Assembly: GCF_014201515.1 (NCBI RefSeq)
Contig: NZ_JACHEQ010000014.1
Location: 1 to 60,673 of the forward strand
Source of the DNA: Anoxybacillus mongoliensis
GTDB lineage: Bacteria > Bacillota > Bacilli > Bacillales > Anoxybacillaceae
Reading direction: 5' to 3'
DNA: 60,673 bases
A program made the position numbers and the translations under genes. Under the pieces are notes generated by a model. The model did not search any database, had not been told where the DNA came from, and saw only the letters and a program-made list of their open reading frames with translations. Shown here piece after piece: positions 8,020-15,862 of this stretch. Position 1 is the first letter of the stretch; the number at the start of each line of letters is the position of its first letter.

Positions 8020-8415
8020 CTACTTAACTGTAATAGTCACACTTCCTCTTGATCCAACTGTTTGGCCGACAATTTGACCGTAATATTTATCTCCTGCCGT
8101 TTGCGTAAAAATGCGGTTTTCTGTTTGTCCTGGATTTAGCCAGTTCGTAGAAGCTACAATGCTATCAGGCCACCAATCAATAGACTTATAAGCATATCCT
8201 CTAGTTTGCGTATTTGCTCCATTATTTATCGCATAAATTGTTCCTGTACCATTTGTAGTTGCTTTAATAATGGATGTGTCTTTATAAGTACTTGAACCAT
8301 CTAAAGAGGCAGTTGCAGATTCTGCAACTGCCGCACTAGCAGTTGCAATTACTGCTGCTGCAAGCGATAAAGAAATCCATTTTGATTTCCACTTGTTTTT
8401 TCGATTTACTAACAT
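8020..8415 (-). CDS. Small secreted protein of the island (candidate effector or bacteriocin)
   Basis: The 131-residue precursor starts with ATG after AAAGGAGGA. It has a long basic leader (MLVNRKNKWKSK), a hydrophobic core and an AVAES-type cleavage region near residue 32. The mature part, about 100 residues, is rich in Thr, Ser, Gly and Asn, with aromatic residues (YAYKSIDWW) and a final GSVTITVK strand. It has no cysteine, which suggests a beta-rich extracellular domain. It is flanked by two membrane-protein/ATPase pairs and is followed by its own terminator, as expected for the product that the surrounding genes export or guard against. I do not recognise the family; bacteriocin is an inference from context. 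Confidence 0.6.
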   Translation of the reverse strand: MLVNRKNKWKSKWISLSLAAAVIATASAAVAESATASLDGSSTYKDTSIIKATTNGTGTIYAINNGANTQTRGYAYKSIDWWPDSIVASTNWLNPGQTENRIFTQTAGDKYYGQIVGQTVGSRGSVTITVK

Positions 8416-8508
8416 GCATTTTTCCTCCTTTAGTTTTAAATTTTGTCATTCGATCTTTTTCTTCAGCAAGACATTTAAACTCATCAAATCCCTACAGAAT
8501 GCATAATG

Positions 8509-9144
8509 TCATCGACCAGCATTCTTATCCCCCCTTTCAAAGCAAATGATTTTATGCGATCGATCGATTTGATAAATAGGATTAGAAAACTTTAAAAATA
8601 CGTTTTCGATTCGATTCGTAAAAATGAGATAATGTACATCCGAAAAATCCTCTTTTAGAAAGTGATAAAAATGGTTTAAATCCTCAAAATCGAAATATTT
8701 CGTCGGCTGATCAAAAATAAATATGATACGTTTTAATGCTTGTCCAAGAGAAATGAGATAAATTAGCCGTTGAAATGCTGTTAACGAATCCATTGTCGCA
8801 TCGGGTGGTATACAATACTTTTCGCACAATTCAGATTTCCGAAATGAGCGATTCAACAGCTTATGCATTTCACGTAAACGATAATTCCTCCACAACTGAT
8901 TGTAGTTTTCCGGTATGACAAAAAATACGTTTTTACTCGATTTTTCCTTTCTCGTTACAACATTTTCATCTAAATGTATTTCGCCTTCATCTAAAGGATG
9001 AAAGCCAGCAAACGTTCTCGCCATAATATCCGTATGAATATGATTCCTTGCCACAATAATTGATTGAGACGGAAGCTTACAATGGCAACTATGCAAAATG
9101 ATTTGGCGGTTATATGTGATAGTAACGTTTTTTAATTCTAGCAT
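8509..9144 (-). CDS. Degenerate ABC ATPase-like protein
   Basis: The start ATG at 9144 overlaps the upstream stop (TGATG), giving 211 residues; an upstream frame extension is only overlap. The N-terminus MLELKNVTITYN and the order of elements follow ABC ATPases, but the key motifs are lost. The Walker A position reads VARNHIHTD with no GxGKS, the signature position reads SLTAFQRL, and the switch position reads LIFTNR with no histidine. Walker B is partly kept (RIIFIFDQP, with Gln replacing Glu). It should not hydrolyse ATP. The frame is intact and coupled to its neighbour, so it is probably a pseudo-ATPase with a structural or regulatory role. Confidence 0.65.
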   Translation of the reverse strand: MLELKNVTITYNRQIILHSCHCKLPSQSIIVARNHIHTDIMARTFAGFHPLDEGEIHLDENVVTRKEKSSKNVFFVIPENYNQLWRNYRLREMHKLLNRSFRKSELCEKYCIPPDATMDSLTAFQRLIYLISLGQALKRIIFIFDQPTKYFDFEDLNHFYHFLKEDFSDVHYLIFTNRIENVFLKFSNPIYQIDRSHKIICFERGDKNAGR

Positions 9145-11003
9145 CAGTCTGTTCTCTCCATTTCTTTTGCCATTTGAATAAGCACCTTTTCTTTCTCTTC
9201 CATCGCCAGTTTCATATAGTGATTCCATGATTCCAAACTGATAGAAGATTTCCCCACTATCGTTTTTAAAGATCCACTTGATGGAATACGTAGTTTTTCC
9301 ATTAAATACTGACCGACAAAGATGCTTATCTGTTCATTTTCAAACAGTCTGTATGGGATCAAAAAGGCGGCTAATTCCTGGACATATGCTGTTACCGATT
9401 TGTCATTAACGTCAAGAAAAGGATCGACGTAGAACGTATAGCTTCCGTTAGTAACTGTGCTGTCATATAGCAAGAGATTTGTTGTACTTAAGCTTTTGGG
9501 AATAATAACAACAGTTTTAATTTCATTCATACAATAATCTGTATTTTTAAGATTAGTAAATAACTCACAAAGCTCACTACGAATCGAAACAAGTTGATTC
9601 TTCAATTCTCTATAATTCTTCGTTTTCGTCAAAAATGGTTCATAAACGATTAACTTCGTATTTTCAATTTCCATTTGTTTGTAGGGACCTCTTATAATGG
9701 ATAGACAATCTAAATGATCTCCATGCCAACTATACTTTTCTTTTCCCTCAATTACCTTTATGTGTTTACATTTTTTCGTTTCGACATTAGTATGAAAAGT
9801 TCCAGATGAGTCTATCGTATAAATATTCGAATGAGTTGACTGTGGATACCAATTTGCCTCGAACGGCAGTAAAACAATGTTCGATGTTAGCGGATAAAAG
9901 CTAGAACCGAAAGTATGTTTATAATAGATGATCATGGAATGAACACCACTCGTTTCGACTTCAACAATGCTTCCTTGTTGATTAAAAGATAAATTTTTTC
10001 CTCCGCTTTTTATGTGGTCGATTTCGAATTGCTCGTTCATCGAAAAACGCACAAAAGGAGCTTTTTTGTCTAAAGTGAGCTCAACTTTAATTGGATATCG
10101 AGATTCAGGTTCGACCTCGATTCCCGTTATTCTCCAATTGCTTGTCATACTTTTATTGTGATGAGTTTTATATTTTATATGTTGATAAAGTTTGTAGTCA
10201 TTTGCGAGTAAAATATCATCTAGCTGAAATTTCGTTTGAGTATGATAGATTGTAAATGTGACAGAAATAATCAACATTACACTTATAGCTAATCCAAATG
10301 CTGTACGTTTCATTTTCATAAATACAATGCAAATCATGATCGAACAAACAACATATACCAACTGAATCCATACATTTTCTTTTAGAAAGGTCAGACTAAA
10401 TAAAGGATCAATATAAGGAAAGCGATTTTCAATAAACACTTGAAACGGGCTATATTCAAGGGAAAATAGTGTCATAATCCATAGAAGAAATACACTGAGG
10501 AGCAACATTGATTTTTTGTGAGAATAGTATGCATCAATCATGCTGATAAATAATCCGATGATCCATGCCCATATGAATGGGAGAACAAAACAAATCCAGT
10601 ACAACCGAAAAAGAAACTTAAAAAGATCCCAACCTGCCGAATAGTTTACAACAATCGCACTTGCTACAACTCCTGCAATCAGTATTTGTAATATGAAAAA
10701 ACATGTGAATAGAATAGTTATTTGATTAGCGATGATCTTTTTCGGTTTTTGTATGATATTATTCATCAAAATCCAATCAACCGGAGTTGAGGTCATAATC
10801 AAAAAATGTAGGCGAAAACTTGCCAACAGCCAGACAACAACTCCAATAGGAAGCAAATATTTCTTGTACAAAATAAACTCAGCTGGATTTATTGTATACG
10901 GGTTTATACAATAAAAAACGAGAATACCCAAATAAATAGAAATCAAGGCAACATCTAATTTCATATTTGCTATCATTCGGAATAGTACAGAACACCATTT
11001 CAT
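9144..11003 (-). CDS. Large membrane protein, paralog of the 674-residue protein
   Basis: The ATG at 11003 was chosen because AAAGGA precedes it and because the N-terminus then aligns with the paralog at 5877-7901; a longer frame from a TTG at 11042 has no ribosome site. The 619 residues have about seven hydrophobic segments in the first 270, then a hydrophilic domain of about 350. No HExxH motif is present. It is the first gene of the minus-strand cluster, behind a promoter candidate, and its stop overlaps the start of the degenerate ATPase. The sequence is clearly more AT-rich than gnd next to it, which fits acquired DNA. Function is unknown; it presumably acts with the ATPase-like protein. 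Confidence 0.55.
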   Translation of the reverse strand: MKWCSVLFRMIANMKLDVALISIYLGILVFYCINPYTINPAEFILYKKYLLPIGVVVWLLASFRLHFLIMTSTPVDWILMNNIIQKPKKIIANQITILFTCFFILQILIAGVVASAIVVNYSAGWDLFKFLFRLYWICFVLPFIWAWIIGLFISMIDAYYSHKKSMLLLSVFLLWIMTLFSLEYSPFQVFIENRFPYIDPLFSLTFLKENVWIQLVYVVCSIMICIVFMKMKRTAFGLAISVMLIISVTFTIYHTQTKFQLDDILLANDYKLYQHIKYKTHHNKSMTSNWRITGIEVEPESRYPIKVELTLDKKAPFVRFSMNEQFEIDHIKSGGKNLSFNQQGSIVEVETSGVHSMIIYYKHTFGSSFYPLTSNIVLLPFEANWYPQSTHSNIYTIDSSGTFHTNVETKKCKHIKVIEGKEKYSWHGDHLDCLSIIRGPYKQMEIENTKLIVYEPFLTKTKNYRELKNQLVSIRSELCELFTNLKNTDYCMNEIKTVVIIPKSLSTTNLLLYDSTVTNGSYTFYVDPFLDVNDKSVTAYVQELAAFLIPYRLFENEQISIFVGQYLMEKLRIPSSGSLKTIVGKSSISLESWNHYMKLAMEEKEKVLIQMAKEMERTD

Positions 11004-11135
11004 CCATACATAATCCTTTCTCATATTGTACTTATCATTCAAAATAAGCCGCTTCTATACTACAAACTACAAAGACTAACTTCGCAAAATATATACATTC
11101 AAACTGTAATAGGCAATTAATATACATCCACGTAC

Positions 11136-11162
11136 ATTATAAAAAAAAAAAAGATATGTCAA
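11136..11162 (-). promoter_or_regulatory. Promoter of the island cluster
   Basis: On the minus strand TTGACA (11162-11157) and TATAAT (11141-11136) are both perfect but only 15 bp apart, with an A/T homopolymer spacer of the kind that changes length easily. Confidence 0.5.
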
Positions 11163-11212
11163 TTATTTACTTAGAAATTTTATAATATTTTAACAAAATT
11201 ACCATAGTATAA

Positions 11213-11236
11213 CCCCCTAGAGCCATTTCTAGGGGG
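11213..11236 (-). terminator. Terminator of gnd
   Basis: CCCCCTAG (11213-11220) pairs with CTAGGGGG (11229-11236) just past the gnd stop. The T-run is weak. The same stem occurs beside the gnd remnant at 4231-4257. Confidence 0.6.
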
Positions 11237-11243
11237 TGTTCGT

Positions 11244-12653
11244 TTATTTCAACCATTCGGTATGGAAGATGCCTTCTTTGTCGATGCGTTCGTACGTATG
11301 CGCACCGAAGTAGTCGCGCTGGGCTTGAATAAGGTTTGCTGGCAATGTTTCCATTCGGTAGCTGTCATAGTAGGCTAAGGCGCTTGCAAACGCTGGTGTT
11401 GGAATGCCGCGCATCGCTGCCGTTGCGACGATTTCGCGGAGCGATTGTTGATAGTTTTCGACGATTTCTTTAAAGTATGGATCGAGCAATAAGTTTGGTA
11501 GCGCTGGATCGCGATCGTACGCTTCTTTAATTTTTTGTAAAAATTGCGCACGAATAATGCAGCCACCGCGGAAAATCATCGCGATATTGCCGTATTGTAA
11601 ATTCCAATTGTATTCTTCCGATGCTGCTTTCATTTGCGCAAAGCCTTGGGCGTACGAGCAAATTTTGCTCATGTAAAGCGCGCGACGAACGGCTTCGATG
11701 AAATGCGCACGGTCGCCTTCGTACGGTTTCACTGCTGGACCAGCTAATAGCTTGCTTGCTTTCACACGCTCTTCTTTCATTGCAGAAATAAAGCGAGCGA
11801 ATACCGATTCCGTAATAATTGGAAGCGGAACACCTAAATCGAGCGCGTTTTGGCTCGTCCATTTTCCTGTTCCTTTTTGCCCTGCTTTGTCTAAAATGAC
11901 ATCGACAAGCGGCTTGCCTGTTTCTTCATCGATTTTTGTAAAAATGTCTGCTGTAATTTCGATTAAATAGCTATCTAATTCCCCTTTATTCCACTCGGCA
12001 AATACTTCATGAAGCTCTTGGGCGTTTAAGCCGAGCACATGTTTTAATAAAAAGTATGCTTCGGCAATTAATTGCATATCGCCATATTCAATGCCGTTAT
12101 GCACCATTTTTACGTAATGGCCCGCACCGTCTGGACCGATATACGTCGTGCACGGCTCGCCGTCCACTTTTGCCGCAATCGCTTCAAAAATCGGGCGAAC
12201 GAGTTCATGTGCTTCTTTTTGTCCACCTGGCATAATCGAAGGCCCTTTTAACGCTCCTTCTTCTCCACCAGAGACGCCTGTGCCGATGAAATGAATGCCA
12301 AGTTCCGCAAGTTCTTTATTGCGGCGTTGTGTATCTTTAAAATACGTATTGCCGCCGTCGATGACGATATCGCCTTTTTCTAAATACGGCTTTAATTGCT
12401 CAATCGTTGCATCTGTTGCGGCGCCTGCTTTCACCATTAATAAAATTTTGCGCGGCTTCTCAAGCGCGTTAACAAACTCTTCGATGCTGTATGTACCGAC
12501 AACATTTTTCCCTTCCGCTTCTTGTAAAAACTCGTCTGTTTTTTCACGCGAACGGTTATATACGGCGACGGAATAACCACGGCTTTCAATGTTGAGCGCC
12601 AAGTTTTTTCCCATGACCGCTAAACCGATTACACCAATTTGTTGTTTCGCCAT
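11244..12653 (-). CDS. gnd: 6-phosphogluconate dehydrogenase, decarboxylating
   Basis: The 469-residue enzyme converts 6-phosphogluconate to ribulose 5-phosphate, CO2 and NAD(P)H in the oxidative pentose phosphate pathway. The Rossmann motif [10 protein letters not shown] is at residues 10-19. The substrate-site signatures [11 protein letters not shown], the lysine and histidine in [16 protein letters not shown], and the C-terminal tail [16 protein letters not shown] are all present. Length is as usual. In Bacillus it neighbours zwf and rnz; here the downstream side is occupied by the island instead. Its last 106 bp are repeated, diverged, at 4271-4376. Confidence 0.97.
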   Translation of the reverse strand: MAKQQIGVIGLAVMGKNLALNIESRGYSVAVYNRSREKTDEFLQEAEGKNVVGTYSIEEFVNALEKPRKILLMVKAGAATDATIEQLKPYLEKGDIVIDGGNTYFKDTQRRNKELAELGIHFIGTGVSGGEEGALKGPSIMPGGQKEAHELVRPIFEAIAAKVDGEPCTTYIGPDGAGHYVKMVHNGIEYGDMQLIAEAYFLLKHVLGLNAQELHEVFAEWNKGELDSYLIEITADIFTKIDEETGKPLVDVILDKAGQKGTGKWTSQNALDLGVPLPIITESVFARFISAMKEERVKASKLLAGPAVKPYEGDRAHFIEAVRRALYMSKICSYAQGFAQMKAASEEYNWNLQYGNIAMIFRGGCIIRAQFLQKIKEAYDRDPALPNLLLDPYFKEIVENYQQSLREIVATAAMRGIPTPAFASALAYYDSYRMETLPANLIQAQRDYFGAHTYERIDKEGIFHTEWLK

Positions 12654-12717
12654 AGCAAATGTTCCTTTCTATTTTTGTTTGTTCAAAAAAGAACATACCA
12701 TAATCGTCTTTTCTCGT

Positions 12718-13185
12718 TCAAGTGTTCTGTTTCTCATTCCTCATATGTTCTTTAATCGTGCTTGCTCCTTCTAAATTGTCAAACAATATTGTCGGATCAA
12801 TGACAGTAATGAGCCGATCAGGTAAATTCGCAATGCCAATAAAGTATGGCGTCTGTTGATAGGCAAGCATATTCACTTGCTTCATCATATGTGATGGAAT
12901 ATCAATAATTTCCTTTGCATCGTCTACGATAAATGCTACGTGTAAATCGCCCGTATGCACAACGACAAGCCGCGTTTTCTCTGCTTCCGTATACGGACGG
13001 CGATATAAAATTTGTGACGTATCAAGCACGGGAACAAGCTCACCGCGAATGCGAACAACACCAAGCATATACGAAGGCATGCTTGGAATGAGCGTCGGAT
13101 GGCTCATCTTTTCGATGGAAACAACATGTTCAACCGGAATGGCGTATTGTTCGTTCGCAAGTTGAAAAACGACGACTTTATTCAT
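12718..13185 (-). CDS. CheW-like coupling protein
   Basis: The start ATG at 13185 follows GAGGGGGTG; the longer frame lies inside the peptidase gene. The 155 residues form one CheW/SH3-like domain (VVVFQLANEQYAIPVEHV..., MLGVVRIRGELVPVLD, VAFIVDDAKEIIDI, GIANLPDRLITVIDP), the fold that bridges chemoreceptors and the CheA kinase. No CheA or receptor gene is near, so its partners must be encoded elsewhere. It starts 5 bp after the peptidase stop and is probably co-transcribed with it. It has no response-regulator domain, so it is not CheV. Confidence 0.85.
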   Translation of the reverse strand: MNKVVVFQLANEQYAIPVEHVVSIEKMSHPTLIPSMPSYMLGVVRIRGELVPVLDTSQILYRRPYTEAEKTRLVVVHTGDLHVAFIVDDAKEIIDIPSHMMKQVNMLAYQQTPYFIGIANLPDRLITVIDPTILFDNLEGASTIKEHMRNEKQNT

Positions 13186-13189
13186 CGTT

Positions 13190-14314
13190 TCACCCCCTCG
13201 CAGCCACTTCCTCAATAATCGCGATGACCATTTCAGTTGCTTTGACAAGTTCTTCAATTGGCATTCGTTCATTTGTCGTATGGATCTCTTCATAACCGAT
13301 CGCTAAGTTTACAGTTGGAATGCCAAATCCAGCAATGACGTTGGCATCGCTACCGCCACCGCTACGCAACAGCTCGTGCGGACGACCAATTTTTTCGGCT
13401 GCTCGTTTTGCGATTTCAACAACATGATCGCCGTCGCCAAATTTAAATCCTGGATACATCACTTCCACGTGAACATCTGCACGACCACCCATTTCTTCCG
13501 CTACTCGTTCAAACGCTTCTTTCATTTTCGCGACTTGCGCTTCCATTTTTTCTGGAACGAGCGAACGCGCCTCTGCTAAAATGTCCACGCGATCGCAAAC
13601 GATATTTGTTTGTGTTCCACCTTCAAAACGGCCGATGTTTGCGGTCGTTTCTTCATCGATGCGCCCAAGCGGCATTTGCGCAATCGCTTTGGCGGCGATT
13701 GTAATTGCCGATACGCCACGCTCTGGTGCAACACCCGCATGAGCCGTCTTTCCGTGAACGGTCACTTTCAACTTTGCTTGTGTCGGAGCAGCAACGATAA
13801 TTTGTCCAACTTTTCCATCGCTATCTAGTGCATATCCAAATTTCGCTTGAATGAGCGACGGATCAAGCGCCTTCGCCCCAACGAGCCCGGACTCTTCTCC
13901 AACAGTAATAATAAATTGAATTGTGCCGTGCGCAATTTGTTTTTCTTTTAATACTCGGATCGCTTCAAACATCGCAGCAAGTCCTGCTTTATCGTCCGCT
14001 CCTAAAATCGTCGTACCATCTGTTACAATATATCCATCTTGAATGGACGGTTTTACCCCTTTTCCTGGCACAACGGTATCCATATGAGATGTAAAGTAAA
14101 TCGGATCAACTCCTTCTTTTGTCGCTGGCAATGTGCAAATTAAATTTCCTGCTCCATGCCCTGTTTGCGCAGTCGTATCATCTTCAATGACGTGCAAACC
14201 GAGCGCTTCAAACTTCGCTTTCAACACATCCGCAATGTCGCGCTCATATTTCGTCTCTGAATCAATTTGCACAAGCTCTAAAAATTCTTCGACTAAACGC
14301 TGTTCGTTTACCAT
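13190..14314 (-). CDS. yqjE: YqjE-type M20 metallopeptidase (PepT-like)
   Basis: The start at 14314 has a perfect AGGAGG; 18 upstream codons of the longer frame are not needed. The 374-residue protein has the two-zinc M20 core: YFTSHMDTV, GADDKAGLAA, the VGEESGLVGA glutamates, the ALDSDG aspartate and the late histidine in EEIHTTNE. A dimerisation lid domain (VTVHGKTAHAG, with its conserved His) lies between. It is predicted to cleave small peptides, tripeptidase-like, in the cytoplasm. The position, between gnd and mmdA, matches B. subtilis yqjE. Confidence 0.9.
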   Translation of the reverse strand: MVNEQRLVEEFLELVQIDSETKYERDIADVLKAKFEALGLHVIEDDTTAQTGHGAGNLICTLPATKEGVDPIYFTSHMDTVVPGKGVKPSIQDGYIVTDGTTILGADDKAGLAAMFEAIRVLKEKQIAHGTIQFIITVGEESGLVGAKALDPSLIQAKFGYALDSDGKVGQIIVAAPTQAKLKVTVHGKTAHAGVAPERGVSAITIAAKAIAQMPLGRIDEETTANIGRFEGGTQTNIVCDRVDILAEARSLVPEKMEAQVAKMKEAFERVAEEMGGRADVHVEVMYPGFKFGDGDHVVEIAKRAAEKIGRPHELLRSGGGSDANVIAGFGIPTVNLAIGYEEIHTTNERMPIEELVKATEMVIAIIEEVAARG

Positions 14315-14478
14315 CTCGCATCCTCCTATGTATGTACTCATCTTTAAGTATAACGAATTTTCCTTCATATGGCGATGAACACATGCACATAATTTTTTTC
14401 TTCCGCTTCACACATTTGTCACAATTTCGTTATATCATTCACATTGAACTTCATTTCATAGTAAAACAGGAGGTTTTT

Positions 14479-15816
14479 ATGAATTCATTATCAAACAAAG
14501 ATTTATACAAGGCTATATGGCGTTGGCACTTTTATGCCGGAATTATTTTCGCACCTTTTTTAATTATTCTTTCCATCACCGGAGCTATCTACTTATTTAA
14601 ACCACAAATTGAATCGTTTTTATACAAAGACTACTATTATATTGAAGAAGGGGAACATGAGTTGGCACCGAGTACCCTCATTGAAAAAGTTACAAATACG
14701 TATGAACATGCTACAGTCGTCAGCTATCGGCCAAGCGATGCTCCACACCGTTCGACTGAAGTTGGCGTCGTTTTAGATGGTGAAACATATATCGTTTTTG
14801 TTAACCCATATACCGGCGATATTCTTGGTAAAATCGCAAAAGAAGACAAACTCATGAATATCATTGTCAAGCTGCATGGTGAATTAATGGTAGGAACAAT
14901 TGGCGACAGAATTGTTGAACTTGCTGCATGCTGGGCTGTCATTTTATTAATAACAGGATTATATTTATGGTGGCCAAGAAATCGTTCTTTATATGGCATT
15001 GTGAAAATTCGCTTTAATGAAGGAAAGCGCGTCATGTGGAAAGACATTCATTCCGTGATTGCCATTTGGCTGTCAGTCTTTATTTTATTACTTATTTTCA
15101 CTGGTTTACCTTGGGCTGGGTTTATGGGCGATAAAATTAATCGTATTGCCACGGCAACACACACCGGCTACCCCCCTGGCTTATGGGACGGTCAAATTCC
15201 AGAATCCGTTATTCCAACGAAATCAGTAGCAGACGTGCCATGGGCGGCGGAAAACATGCCTGTACCTGAATCGAATCAAAACGGAACAATGACCATTCCA
15301 GTTGAATCAGTTATTCAAATTGCAAAAGAGCGACATGTTCATCAAGGTTTTTCCATTTACTTCCCTGAAGGAGAAAAAGGAGTGTATACCGTTTCGGTCT
15401 TTCCAAACTTGCCGCAAGATCAAGCTACATTGCATATTGATCAATATAGCGGCAAAGTGTTAGCCGATTTGCGCTTTAAAGATTATGGTTGGCTAGCTAA
15501 AGTAATCGAAATTGGTATTGCCCTTCACGAAGGTCGATATTTCGGCTTATTTAATCAAATGATCGGCCTTATCACTTGCCTCGGTCTCATATTCATTTCG
15601 TATAGCGGTGTTGTGATGTGGTGGAAGCGACGCCCAAAAGGATCGTTAGGTGTCCCATCTGCTCCACAAAACAAAAAAGCGATGCAAATCGTCACACTCA
15701 TCATTATCATATTAGGGCTTATGATGCCTTTAGTCGCTCTTTCATTGGCCATCGCTTTTGTTCTCGATTGGATTGTTATTCGTCGCATTCCAAAATTACA
15801 AACATGGTTCTCATAA
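14479..15816 (+). CDS. PepSY-associated transmembrane protein
   Basis: The ATG at 14479 follows ACAGGAGG; the earlier in-frame ATG has no ribosome site. The 445-residue protein has membrane segments near residues 17-42, 140-160, 190-212, 375-395 and 420-440, with two extracellular PepSY-like regions between them. It belongs to the PepSY_TM (PiuB-like) group often linked with siderophore or haem use. Conserved-type histidines lie in WRWHFYAG, VKLHGELM and KDIHSVIAIW. It is a single plus-strand gene among minus-strand genes, with its own terminator. I found no convincing Fur box in the 160 bp upstream, so iron control is not shown. Confidence 0.75.
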   Translation: MNSLSNKDLYKAIWRWHFYAGIIFAPFLIILSITGAIYLFKPQIESFLYKDYYYIEEGEHELAPSTLIEKVTNTYEHATVVSYRPSDAPHRSTEVGVVLDGETYIVFVNPYTGDILGKIAKEDKLMNIIVKLHGELMVGTIGDRIVELAACWAVILLITGLYLWWPRNRSLYGIVKIRFNEGKRVMWKDIHSVIAIWLSVFILLLIFTGLPWAGFMGDKINRIATATHTGYPPGLWDGQIPESVIPTKSVADVPWAAENMPVPESNQNGTMTIPVESVIQIAKERHVHQGFSIYFPEGEKGVYTVSVFPNLPQDQATLHIDQYSGKVLADLRFKDYGWLAKVIEIGIALHEGRYFGLFNQMIGLITCLGLIFISYSGVVMWWKRRPKGSLGVPSAPQNKKAMQIVTLIIIILGLMMPLVALSLAIAFVLDWIVIRRIPKLQTWFS

Positions 15817-15817
15817 G

Positions 15818-15851
15818 AAAAAGCGAGCAGTACATGTACTGTTCGCTTTTT
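15818..15851. terminator. Bidirectional terminator
   Basis: AAAAAGCGA (15818-15826) pairs with TCGCTTTTT (15843-15851) around CAGTACATGTACTG. It separates the convergent PepSY and mmdA genes. Confidence 0.85.
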
Positions 15852-15862
15852 CATTGAACAAT

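Noticed and set aside
11527-11862. 111-codon frame within gnd
   Set aside because: It has an unlikely composition (many Arg and Ser) and lies in another frame of a strongly conserved gene.
14332-14478. Fur box or riboswitch before the PepSY gene
   Set aside because: No 19-bp Fur-like inverted repeat and no conserved riboswitch core could be found.
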